64,000 bases of DNA, from positions 65,720,887 to 65,784,886 of the forward strand of contig OX235262.1 of the NCBI GenBank assembly GCA_944472135.2. Direction: 5' to 3'. The stretch is from Trichobilharzia regenti. Lineage: Eukaryota; Platyhelminthes; Trematoda; Strigeidida; Schistosomatidae. The notes under the pieces are model-generated. The model did no database searches. It was not told where the DNA came from and saw only the letters and a program-made list of their open reading frames with translations. Position numbers and translations under genes: made by a program. Shown in pieces: positions 1-9,463 of this stretch. How positions within the stretch are numbered: position 1 is the stretch's first letter; the number at the start of each line of letters is the position of its first letter.

Positions 1-3000
1 GCCTTTTTGTTTATCCTATTCAAATTTCAGTTAAATTACCCAGTGAGTAAAAAATCTCCATAAATTAACTTACTGTGGTCATTGAAATACGTGTTACATA
101 ACACTGGTAGTTAAAGGTGTATTACAAGTCTTAGTGTGTCTTGTTCTTTTAACGTAAGGACTTGAAAGTACACATATATTATTATATTCTGAAGCAACCA
201 CACAGATCAAAATTGTTAGCATGTATATATGCTACTGATAATCATTTCAGTAGACAGTCTCATTCAGCCGGAAACTTTGATTTGATTAAGAAACTTAGTG
301 AAAACAAATGCTATCAACCTACTATTTGTGAACATTATTTAGACTAAAGATAATTCACAAGAATGAACACCGGTTTCCTCTTGGCACCTTTGATTAAAAG
401 CCGTAACAAATACATACATTATAATGAAAACTGCTTGATTGTTGTTTAAAGATGGGAAAATATCATTCCACCAAAGAAAACAAATTATCCCACACTTCCT
501 AGTCATTCAACTAAGTCGTATTTAGTCTTAATAGAACTTCTTAGACAGAACAAGATGCAAAGGGACAAGCTCATCCACTGGAATAAAAGGCATATCTTTA
601 GATTGTTGTCGAAAAAATACCTAAATGTATGAATTCACTAGATGATCGGTTCGTGCATCAATCACTAGAGTAATGACAACAGTCTTTCATTTGATGACAA
701 AGGCTTAAGATAAAAGATCTTAACAGAGAAGTGTAATGTCGTTTGACCTATGAAGTTTTTCATCTAGTGTTAAATACCATTTAGTTGTAAGCTATTGATT
801 TTTGGGAGATTATTTATCACCAGTGGAGGAATTGTTGTAGCACGAATATTTCATTACTATTCAAAATTGGAGTTAATCAAAAATATTTTTGTTGATTCTG
901 TAATAATTGCATAACAACTTGCAGAAACTACATTATATATTTACAGTAACACTATTCATAATAACTATTGAGATATCAATCTATGGTGATATTTCTTCAA
1001 GTTTCATACAACCTAACTGCATTGCCAAGACACATTCGTAGGTGATGAGTGAAGGTGAAATAAAATCTAAGTTGCTGCAGAATTCAAACCAGCTTCCTCC
1101 CTATTAGTAATACGAGACGATATCATCTGACGTGCAAGATTCAACCGTTATCTAGATCACCATTTCACTACAGGGTATTACAGTGGTGATAATCATGGAA
1201 TGATGACCTTTGGTTGGATACTACGTAGTAAGTAGTGCCATACATCTAGTCCTTTGTTTGGTACAGACTGAATCCTATCAGTCACTTGTGTGATTTGATC
1301 ACCATGCTCGGTAGCTCGCCAATCAGGGTGCAGTCTAAATTGTTGTTATTAGTTAGTTCGAGGCAATCGGCAAGAAGCCTGACAACTAAATGTTGTCCTT
1401 GTTGTTGTTGTTGTTGTTGCCACTATGCTATTCAGGTCCACGATTGACTTCTCATAGAATTGTAATGGAAATTCTAACTGAACCCTAGACAATAACTAGT
1501 TTCATGCGTCTAGTGTCTGACTGCAGCGCCGGTGACAAGGCTACGAATTTCAAAGGGGAAATGAGTTCCTTCAGGGATGCAGATAGGGCTTGCTGATGAG
1601 TGCCAACAAGCACTAAACCTACATTCAAGGCTTCCTGCCGATTGACTCCAACCATCTGGTAACAACAATGATGACTATAGGCGAATAAACTGCGCTGAAA
1701 TCGGTAATGTAACACTTATATTACATCCAGGGAAGTTCAGAATCCATTTTTCAAAGATGATTAAGAAGCAAATAAAACTGTCTAATCCTGAAAAGTGTGA
1801 AAGATGCTGTAGATTTAAATGACTAGTATGTTTAAATCAAAGAAAAAATCAAAAGTATTTTTAGGCAACTAAAATGTTTTTTTACTGGTCTAAATAAGAT
1901 TTAAAAGTTGCCTTAAAAATAATTATGCAATTAGTATCTGAATGTGTGGCGTAAGCGTAGCTTCTGTAATTCATATTCTCTTCATTTAAGCCGTACAAAC
2001 TATGTTGAAGTGTCATGACATATACTGCTAGTAGATATAACAAGCTGATAACTACTCACATCCAGAATGCATTCATTGCTGGCCAGATCGAATTAATCTG
2101 ATCGATTTGGCTGTCTTAATTGAGTTTAACTGGTTACACTGTTGATAAGTTGATCCCCGAACAAGGGAAATGCTCTCCAGAATTTAGATTACTTAGCCCT
2201 AGTTAATAACCACTACTGATTATTGTCAGTGGTATTTAATTATTTACTTCAACAAGTAGTATACATTATCGTGTTATTTGACCTGTTTTCTTGATCTGCA
2301 TTTACAGTGTTAAACAGAAGACTTGTGATGTGAATATTTAGGGTTCCCCTGTTGAGTCAATGGTGAATTTTCAATTAGAAACTGGGTAATTTGAAAGTGA
2401 GAAACTGGATTTCCTCTTAGGATTAATTTTTAATTTTCGTAATTGTCAGAATTCATTTAGACGTTATACTGATTTGATGATATTCTTCACATTCATTCTA
2501 GACTTCAACAGACATGAAGTTAAATTTACCTTTGAAAAATCAGCATATAATTACTTAAGTAGTAGTCTGCTAAATAATTGTTTCAACTACTACATCATTA
2601 ACATGTTTTACAACGAGTTTATACTATTTGACTTAGTATGAAATTGCACAGGATTTGTTTATTCAGTCAAGTTTCGAGGAAAATTTATTGCTCAACATCA
2701 TAACTATGTACTCATACAACCGTATGACTTTATCTCCAGCATTCTATGTTTTTTCAGTTTATTTCTTTCATAGTAAATTATGGGTCACTTCTTTTTACTC
2801 GAGTTGGAATCCCTTGAGATGGGCTTATCTTTATCGTAGTTTAAGATTTTTCATTCTATTTCACTTTATTTTTTGATTACATTGATCTGTACACAAAGCA
2901 ATATCTAGGTTGTTCTGTAGACTACTTTTTTTCTTGAGGTTTATAATCCTAAATTTATCAAAGTTATTATGCGTATATGAGCAAACTGAACTTGATTAAA

Positions 3001-3511
3001 CAACTTGACTTGTGTGTTAAATCTCTCAAGTGTTCCCCTAGTGTTCGATAAAACACACATTATTTTTCCTGAATAGATAGGAGGGATCTCCAAACCTACA
3101 AAGATTCCAAGGAAAGTATTTTGATTATTATTACCCAATAAGGTTCCGAGTTAATTTTGTCAGTAGGCGCTTGTAGGAACATTTTTAAAAAGATTGTGGT
3201 GGATGTTGATCCCATCTTTGTTGTATTTTGTTTATCTAAGATATCCAGCTTATTATTAAAACTTCTGACTCTGTTACCTAGATAGACAATCACACGTGCG
3301 TTGGTCGATACTACAGAGGGTAACCTACACTACGAACACATATTAGAAAATTGTCATGTTGAGCAGCTGCTAATATCTTTACCCTAATCTCTTTCTTATT
3401 GTCGAATAAAACATACTGATATTAACCCTTCACTTTCAGACAGAATCAAAATTTTCAACTTAAAAGGATAACAATAAATCTCACAACAACATTTTCTTAT
3501 TTTTGTTACAG
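1..3511. other. Non-coding sequence upstream of the CD59-like terminal exon
   Basis: I see no convincing exon here. Open frames in this stretch are short and have no recognisable domain. It is probably intron, since the exon that begins at 3512 needs upstream exons carrying a signal peptide and the first cysteines. I could not identify those exons. A dispersed repeat lies at about 1485-1690. Confidence 0.5.
1485..1690 (-). repeat. Dispersed repeat, copy 1
   Basis: On the minus strand this shares a recognisable but diverged block with 61362-61575. Both contain a segment resembling ggttggcgacaatcggtagg, then a segment resembling ttggcacctatcatcaaa. A short fragment in the opposite orientation may sit near 1358-1380. 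I do not recognise the family. Confidence 0.4.
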
Positions 3512-3736
3512 ATCAACACAACTCATCCGGGTACTGTTAAAAGGTCATGTGTTCAATCATGTCCACTAGTAACATGGTCAGCATTTCGTAAACAAAAGAT
3601 GGTGTGTTGCAAAAAAGATCTATGCAATTCAGTTGATAAACAGACGCATACTAATCTGTTCTTTGTATCAGCACTATCAGTATTCGTGATAGCTTATTCA
3701 TTTATATCGGATAAATTTTGTTTAAAAATAGACTAA
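3512..3736 (+). CDS. Terminal exon of a CD59/Ly6-like (three-finger) GPI-anchored surface protein
   Basis: The exon follows a pyrimidine-rich acceptor ending ttttgttacag at 3511, enters in phase 0, and runs 74 codons to TAA at 3734-3736. Seen directly: the segment RSCVQSCP, then MVCCKKDLCN, then a hydrophobic stretch of about 20 residues (LFFVSALSVFVIAYSF), then a short tail. The CC-x3-LCN signature is the C-terminal hallmark of Ly6/uPAR/CD59 three-finger domains. The hydrophobic tail after the Asn/Ser fits a GPI-attachment signal, with the omega site probably at N-S-V. Schistosomes have a family of CD59-like tegument proteins, and this exon matches their C-terminal exon layout. The N-terminal exons are not identified and may lie within 1-3500 or beyond the window edge. 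There is no clear AATAAA just downstream. A Ly6 paralogue other than the named CD59 family members is possible. Confidence 0.72.
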   Translation: MNTTHPGTVKRSCVQSCPLVTWSAFRKQKMVCCKKDLCNSVDKQTHTNLFFVSALSVFVIAYSFISDKFCLKID

Positions 3737-3934
3737 TTTCAATTGGATGTAAAAAAAAATGTTAAACACACTTATTTTTTAAAAAGTATTGTATAAATCA
3801 TTTTAAAAGAAAAGTGGTAAATTTTAAAATTGCAGAACGTTTTGTCATTGTAAATGTGTATATTAATGAAATAACTCAAATATCTTTAAATAAGGTGGAT
3901 TTGTTTTCAAGTGGAATTTGATCACGAAATGGTT

Positions 3935-4555
3935 TCAGTTGGACAGCCATTGAAACCAATAACGAGAATTAAATAGCTGTTTCATCTTTGTTCGGGACTC
4001 CTCAGTCGTACGAACCCATCATCCCATCAACGAGTGAATCAGGACCTTTCGTTTACGACTCCAGTCCACTAACGATCAGCTACTGAGATGGAATTCAATG
4101 GCCTAACAGTTCTAACATCTATTAGTTCACGATTAATAGAGCAACCTAAAGCCGGTGTCATTGGAGAGTATCTGTAGTGGTCATGGTTACGCATTAGAGC
4201 TTCAGGCAACTACTCGCAGTAGTCTGTTACTAGCGATCACTATATTAATTTTCAAGTTGCTTAAAGTACTAGTGGAATATCATGACCACTATGATGCACT
4301 GAGTTGGGTATGAGGACATATACTCAAGGATGGCACTGGCTGAAAGTCACACTATATGTCGTGAACTGGCAGAAATAAGGACTGATAAGATGTTATATTC
4401 CGTCACGATGGTTGAATGGTCAACAACATCGCATAGTAACCTAAAGGTTCGCTGATCGGCTCCTGGTGGGGTCAGGAGTGTGTACATATGAATAGTCCAG
4501 AGCAAGGACGAAACTGCAGTCCATTACTCGTTACTGGTTTCCATAGGTTTATAAA
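3935..4555. repeat. Inverted pair of hammerhead-SINE arms
   Basis: The minus-strand arm (about 3935-4015) and the plus-strand arm (about 4465-4555) are diverged reverse complements of each other, separated by about 450 bp. Read on the minus strand, the left arm has the intact hammerhead core box CTGAGGA at 4005-3999, then GTCC, a loop, a weakened partner, then GAAAC. The right arm keeps GTCC, a loop, GGAC, GAAA and the palindrome ACTGCAGT with its trailing C, but its core box is degraded (ATGAATA). This is the same family as the units at 59-63 kb. Confidence 0.55.
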
Positions 4556-5234
4556 TAAAGTCAGGTCGTGATCAAAATAGGTAGATTCGGTTACAAACGG
4601 ACATCAGTTTAAAAATATAACTGAATACCAGTTAGCACTAGATAGCTATCTTCTGGTTGCCTTTGAAAGTCTTCCACAAAGTTATCTGTAATAGGATCTT
4701 GGAAACAACTTTTGAAGAGTTCTAAAGTAGGAAAACAATAGATTTTCATATCGCCCTAGTTTTCACTTTTTTCCCTCTCTACATAGTGTTATTTCGTCAC
4801 GAAAACAATCAAACTATCAGAAAGCTCAGTATTTAAAAATCTTCAAATTAGTTCCTTATACACTCAATAATTCACTAATCAGAATTCTCAATTCGAAAAG
4901 CAAATTACTCGACGCTTCAGATACTTATTTTATTCATCAAAAATAATCCTAACGAATTCGAACAAAGCAAGATCTACAGTTTTAGCAGAATAAAGTGGTA
5001 CCATCTTTTATTTCGTTGCCTTCTCATCAGCCGCTTACAGGCCAAAGACATTATTAAATATATCTACGAAAACAATTTTAACGTACTTGCTCAGAGTTCA
5101 TTACAAACAAAAATCAGTCGATCAATATATACATACAGCAATAATATATATACATATATATGTAATATTAAGCACTGTTCCGAAAAATAATTATCATACA
5201 CAATGGAAACTTCTCAGCATGCCACATTCAGATG
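4556..5234. other. No recognisable feature
   Basis: AT-rich unique or decayed sequence. I see no gene, RNA or repeat boundary that I can support. Confidence 0.4.
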
Positions 5235-6110
5235 AAATAGAGATGAAAATATCCAGTTACCAGGGTAAAGAAAGACTGATAACCGCTTCTTTCTGGATGC
5301 ATAAATCAGGATTCAGGCGCTTGATGGAAATGGCTTCAGCAAACTTGAGGAGAATTGGCCTATTTTACCCATTGATAATTTTGAGCGATTTTTCGACGTC
5401 CACCTCATGACCCGTGTCAAGGAGATGCCTGGCGATGGCACTGTTTAAATTATTTGTTCCCTTTAGACATAAGCTTTACGACACATGTTCATAAAATCGT
5501 AGATATGCCCTTCTTTCTGTCCTTCCAATGCAACTGCTTCCGCAGATACATGTAAATTTGTATATACAGTTAGAGTTAACATGGGAAGGATATCTGTCGA
5601 TTTTCGACTACACCAAAGATCAAGTTGTTCGATAGACGGGGACGAGCCTAGCTGCAGGATAGGCTATGGCATTCTGTTGACCGTTACTGCAATGTTTTCA
5701 CCTTTATAATCAAGCTGAATGTAGATTGGCTTTTTCTATACTGTGACTTGTTTTACATTTGAGACTTCAGATCTTCCATACTTGTTAATGAATCTTTGAG
5801 GGTAACCATTGCTCTTCAACACCTTTTCAGGAAACACAGTTTCTTCCTCTAATTTCTCTACAGAGCATATTCTCCTCGCTCTATAGTACAGAGTCTTGAC
5901 CAGTCCGCATTTTAAGCTGTTTGCGCAACAACTATTAAAATGTAAGTATTGTCCCTTCCACGTAGGCTTTCGATAAATTGACTTCTGAAGACTAACGTCT
6001 TCTAGGTGTTATATGGCAATATCGAGGAATTGGAACTTTACGTCTCTTTCATGTTCTATAGTAAACTCAATATTGGTGTGTGCATCAATGAATAATAGCT
6101 TTATTTTGAT
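5235..6110 (-). pseudogene. Penelope-like element fragment (RT thumb plus GIY-YIG endonuclease), decayed
   Basis: Read on the minus strand with several frame changes and stops, it gives in order: a reverse-transcriptase C-terminal segment (near 6070-6010) resembling FTIEHERDVKFQFLDI; then SIYRKPTWKGQYLHFNS and LVKTLYYRARRICS (about 5990-5870); then KSNGYPQRFINKYG (about 5820-5780). After an eroded part comes YKFTCICGSSCIGRT (about 5560-5515), which is the Cys-rich GIY-YIG-type endonuclease motif. It is followed by AIARHLLDTGHEVDVEKSLK near 5445-5385 and AEAISIKRLNPDLCIQKEA near 5345-5290. RT followed by a GIY-YIG endonuclease is specific to Penelope-like elements. The open frame on the plus strand at 5087-5410 is only an antisense shadow. 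The element is clearly dead. I do not name the subfamily. Confidence 0.7.
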
Positions 6111-6460
6111 GTTTCGTAAATATAATTGTAAGACTATTATGCTAATTTCTGTGATCCATCTAATACCATATGAAATGAGTCATTTATATCACTGAGTTTT
6201 TCTTTCAAGTACATTTTGATTGTGAAGTCTTCTCGGAAATTCTGAACAGCATTCATTTTCAAGTGTTGCTTTCTAGGAATTTTCCCCAAGAAAACGTTTT
6301 TCCTCACGTTTATGTGTCTGTCTCACTGTCTGGAAGCCCTAGAAAGCCCTATCATGTAAGACAACAAATTACAAGGAATAATCAAGAAATCACGTATACA
6401 CTATTCAGCGAAGAGAATCTTTCCAAAAATTACTGTCAGCGAACCCACTCAATTATAATC
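6111..6460. other. Sequence between the Penelope-like fragment and the LTR element
   Basis: About 350 bp with no feature I can support. The part next to 6110 may be further decayed Penelope RT, but no clear motif remains. Confidence 0.35.
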
Positions 6461-6641
6461 TGTAGTAATTTATTATAGTCGTAGTATTAGTATTTCGAGA
6501 TGACCGAATTACAAGAATCTAAAAAAACACAGAGAGGGCAGAACTCAGGAATTTGTATTTAGCGGAATTATTCTGCAATTCATATAAGAAACATATCAAC
6601 AGTCAACAGTAAGTATTTAAACAATACAGAGATAGAAATTG

Positions 6642-6962
6642 TCAATCACCACATCCGCCACACCTCGAATATCTCCTTGCGTACTTATAACGATGTCTTG
6701 GTTTGCTTGCAAGTAGCTTCGACCTAACTGATTCTGTGATATTATTTCCATCAGTATTATCTGGACCTATTTCTGAATTATCTACAAAATCAGGATTATT
6801 AGCGGAATCATTAAAATAATAATTGGAACGACCCACTTCATTTATTGTCACTTTGTCCAGGTGTCCGTTATGAACTGAGTGATCTTTGATGTCTAATATC
6901 TTCACCACTCGATTTAATTCCAACAGAAGGTCTATAGTTATTACCTTTGTAATAATGTACAT
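6642..6962 (-). CDS. Small downstream frame of the gag-only element, 106 aa, unrecognised
   Basis: This frame overlaps the last 95 bases of gag in the +1 register and ends in the first bases of the 3' LTR. The segment VVKILDIKDHS followed by LDKVTI faintly resembles the C-terminal tail of a Gypsy integrase. It could be all that remains of pol after an internal deletion; that is inference. The C-terminus is basic (RHRYKYARRYSR). No domain is recognised, and it may not be translated. Confidence 0.4.
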   Translation of the reverse strand: MYIITKVITIDLLLELNRVVKILDIKDHSVHNGHLDKVTINEVGRSNYYFNDSANNPDFVDNSEIGPDNTDGNNITESVRSKLLASKPRHRYKYARRYSRCGGCGD

Positions 6963-8064
6963 TAGAAGTCGTGGACATCAGATGCTTTTTGAGAATTCGA
7001 GATTTGAATAGTTTTGCAGGACTTTCACGGGTACTTGTATGCTCTGCATTCGACAGACGCAGTCTATGCATATGCAGCAATTCCTCCATTTTAATCAGTT
7101 GCTCTCTCATCTCATTCAGTTTTTTCCGTGTTTTCGACAGTTCACATTGCAACTTGGCTACCTCATTTTTGAATACAGTTGATGCTTGCGTTGCTGAACT
7201 TGCAGTGGAGGTTTTCATCGGATTAGCTTGAGTATTTTGAAAGGTTGAAAGACACATAGACTCCATTTTACTAGACAGCTTGGGAGAATTATAAAAATGT
7301 TGAGCAACATAAGTATTCGAACTTCTGCAAACCGTCTTGATGTGTCCAACTTCACCACATTTGTGACACTTAGCACCCCGAAAACGGCAAGTGCTTCGTA
7401 GATGTAACTTTCCACAGGATAAACACGGTTTAATGTTTTTGATCTCTCGCTGCATTCTATTACCTGTGGACGGCAGTTTAGATTTCTTTCCATGAACACT
7501 TGTATTTTCGACTTTAGAAAGCATGACATCAGACACTGACGTAGTGGGAGCAGAGTATTCATTATTGACATCTTCATATGTAATACATACCTCTTTAGCA
7601 GTTTGAAACGTACAAGAAGGAATCTGAATTAACTCTTTCTCTAATTTAGGAATATTGATTCCAGCAATTAGACGATCACGTAGTTGAGTATGTAGCTGAT
7701 CTCCAAAGGTACACTTTGAAGCTTGAATTTGGAGTTGCAGAATGAAGTCTCTAATCCTCTGGTTGGGAGCACGAACCAGTTTGTTGAAGTGAGCCCTCTC
7801 TCTGGTCTCAAATGTAGTTACATGAAAGTGATTTATCAGAAGTTCACGAATCTTGACATATGACAGAGAAATAGGTTCATCTGGAAATGACAGAGTCTTT
7901 ACTAGGCTATACGCATCTAGCCCAATAGCAGTGATGAAATGTGCTGGTATTTTGTCATCCCGAACATTCTTGGAAATGCACCACGCATCAAAGCATTCCA
8001 AATAATCAGCAATCTCCCGCGGAGAACCATTAAGAGGAAATTTTCCCAGGTTACTTAGCTCCAT
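6868..8064 (-). CDS. Gag with two zinc knuckles and a coiled coil, 398 aa
   Basis: The intact frame starts with MELSNLGKFPLNGSP; the ATG overlaps the primer-binding site just inside the 5' LTR. Residues about 1-180 resemble the capsid-type Gag of Gypsy elements (a FDAWC...RIRDFILQLQIQA segment). Two zinc knuckles follow at about residues 215-250: CLSCGKLHLRSTC, then CHKCGEVGHIKTVC. Tandem knuckles of this type fit Mag-like Gypsy Gags. After the knuckles, where protease would be expected, there is instead a charged heptad-like coiled coil (about residues 300-345, starting AKLQCELSKTRKKLNEM). Gag should bind RNA and assemble particles. An identical protein is encoded at 12385-13581. Confidence 0.8.
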   Translation of the reverse strand: MELSNLGKFPLNGSPREIADYLECFDAWCISKNVRDDKIPAHFITAIGLDAYSLVKTLSFPDEPISLSYVKIRELLINHFHVTTFETRERAHFNKLVRAPNQRIRDFILQLQIQASKCTFGDQLHTQLRDRLIAGINIPKLEKELIQIPSCTFQTAKEVCITYEDVNNEYSAPTTSVSDVMLSKVENTSVHGKKSKLPSTGNRMQREIKNIKPCLSCGKLHLRSTCRFRGAKCHKCGEVGHIKTVCRSSNTYVAQHFYNSPKLSSKMESMCLSTFQNTQANPMKTSTASSATQASTVFKNEVAKLQCELSKTRKKLNEMREQLIKMEELLHMHRLRLSNAEHTSTRESPAKLFKSRILKKHLMSTTSNVHYYKGNNYRPSVGIKSSGEDIRHQRSLSS

Positions 8065-8403
8065 CGCGACGCCAATTTGTAGTAATTTATTGTAGTCGTA
8101 GTATTAGTATTTCGAGATGACCGAATTACAAGAATCTAAACAAAACACAGAGAGGGCAGAACTCAGGTATTTGTATTTAGCGGAATTATTATGCAATTCA
8201 TATAAGAAACATATTAACAATCAACAGTAAGTATTTAAACAATACAGAGATAGAAATTGTCAATCACCACATAATGTCAAACTCTTCAACATTCAAGCGG
8301 CAATGAATTTTGGAAAATTATGCCTCTTTACTGTCGTATTTCAACATACTCTACTGATGAGATTTTTAGTCAACTAGTCCCTCTTATGAATTTCCACAAC
8401 ACA

Positions 8404-8854
8404 ATAAGAAAACGTAGTTTATCTGAAAAGTAAAGTGTATTTGCGCAACACATTTCGGACATTCTGGTCACACATGCACTTGTTATACACAGTTAAACAG
8501 AAGGCATGAATCATTACAATTCATCCCAGATTGTGTACAGGTCATGGTCAGAGTGATGACGTAGAGGTGTAGGTGAGAAAGAAAGGAGAAGAAACAAAGA
8601 GGGGGTTGAACCAAGATTCACTTACTCAATAATATTTTCAACCCCTGCTTTGTTTTTTCCTTCCTCTCTTACCCACACCTCTACGTCATCTTCCTACCCA
8701 TTATGTGTGACCATGACCTGTGCACAATCTGACATGTGTTGTCATGATTCATGCCTTCTGTTTAACTGTGTATAACAAGTGCGTGTGTGACCAGAATGTC
8801 AGAAATGTGTTGAGCAAATGCATTATACTTTTCAGATAAACTACGTCCTCTTAT
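8404..8854. repeat. Fold-back (MITE-like) palindrome, 0.45 kb
   Basis: Two diverged inverted arms of about 205 bp (8404-8609 and 8641-8854) surround a loop of about 30 bp. The left arm begins ataagaaaacgtagtttatc and the right arm ends with the complement of ataagaggacgtagtttatc. Within the arms, the left-arm stretch gttatacacagttaaacag matches the complement of the right-arm stretch ctgtttaactgtgtataac. The 11-mer GATGAGATTTT occurs at 8356-8366 and 8856-8866, so the inserted unit may be slightly larger than the palindrome. No protein is encoded. Confidence 0.8.
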
Positions 8855-9196
8855 CGATGAGATTTTGTAAGCATTGACACAAAAGTAGTGTATTCACGAA
8901 TATGCTATGATGAATTAGGAGAGTAGTGGAGAGTGACTTGAATAATGAGAACTAATAGTTTTATAAAAAGTAACCATTCTTTAGTTCACTGGAGCTACTC
9001 ATTTTGAACAGCAATTAAACATGATTCCGGTAAACAGATAAATCGAAGTATTAAGTTATTAAAGTATAGTGAGTTTCTGTAATGCATTCAAAGCTATTCG
9101 AGGAAGGATGCAAGAGCAGAAACAAACAACCAAGGGGTAGGGATTATAAGGTCACGTATATCTCTAGAAAACTGTAAATAAATCACTGAGATGTAC

Positions 9197-9389
9197 TGTG
9201 GTGATTGACAATTTCCATCTCTGTATTGTTTAAATACTTACTGTTGACTGTTGATATGTTTCTTATATGAATTGCAGAATAATTCCGCTAAATACAAATA
9301 CCTGATTGCTGCCCTCTCTGTGTTTTTTTAGATTCTTCTATTTTCGTCATCTCGGAATATTAATATTTCAAGTACAATAAATTACTACA
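9197..9389 (+). mobile_element. Solo LTR of the gag-only family
   Basis: This is one LTR (TGTGG...CTACA) of the family at 6461-8271, in the opposite orientation. It has a perfect 5-bp target duplication, TGTAC, at 9192-9196 and 9390-9394. It is what remains after recombination between the two LTRs of an earlier full insertion. Confidence 0.9.
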
Positions 9390-9463
9390 TGTACACAAAA
9401 ATAGTATCAATTAGGCTTATTTTCTTAGGCATCAGATATGAGTAGAACAATATTTAATGAGTG

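Larger units (their letters stand above)
6461..8271 (-). mobile_element. Gag-only LTR retrotransposon (Gypsy-like), non-autonomous, 1.8 kb
   Basis: Minus-strand element bounded by LTRs at 6461-6653 (3' LTR) and 8078-8271 (5' LTR). The LTRs are about 193 bp, read TGTGG...CTACA on the minus strand, and carry AATAAA near the end. Directly inside the 5' LTR is TTGGCGTCGCGATGG, a plausible primer-binding site (TGG start) that contains the Gag ATG. Flanking pentamers are TAATC and TAATG, a target duplication with one mismatch. The two LTRs differ at about six or seven positions by eye (around 3%), so the insertion is not brand new. The interior encodes Gag and one further small frame. I see no protease, reverse transcriptase or integrase, so it must depend on another element. 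Confidence 0.82.

Noticed and set aside
5087..5410. 107-codon plus-strand frame
   Set aside because: It is antisense to the Penelope-like relic; the minus strand carries the recognisable motifs.
6971..7231. Small plus-strand frame, repeated at 12488-12748
   Set aside because: Antisense shadow of gag; identical only because the whole block is duplicated.
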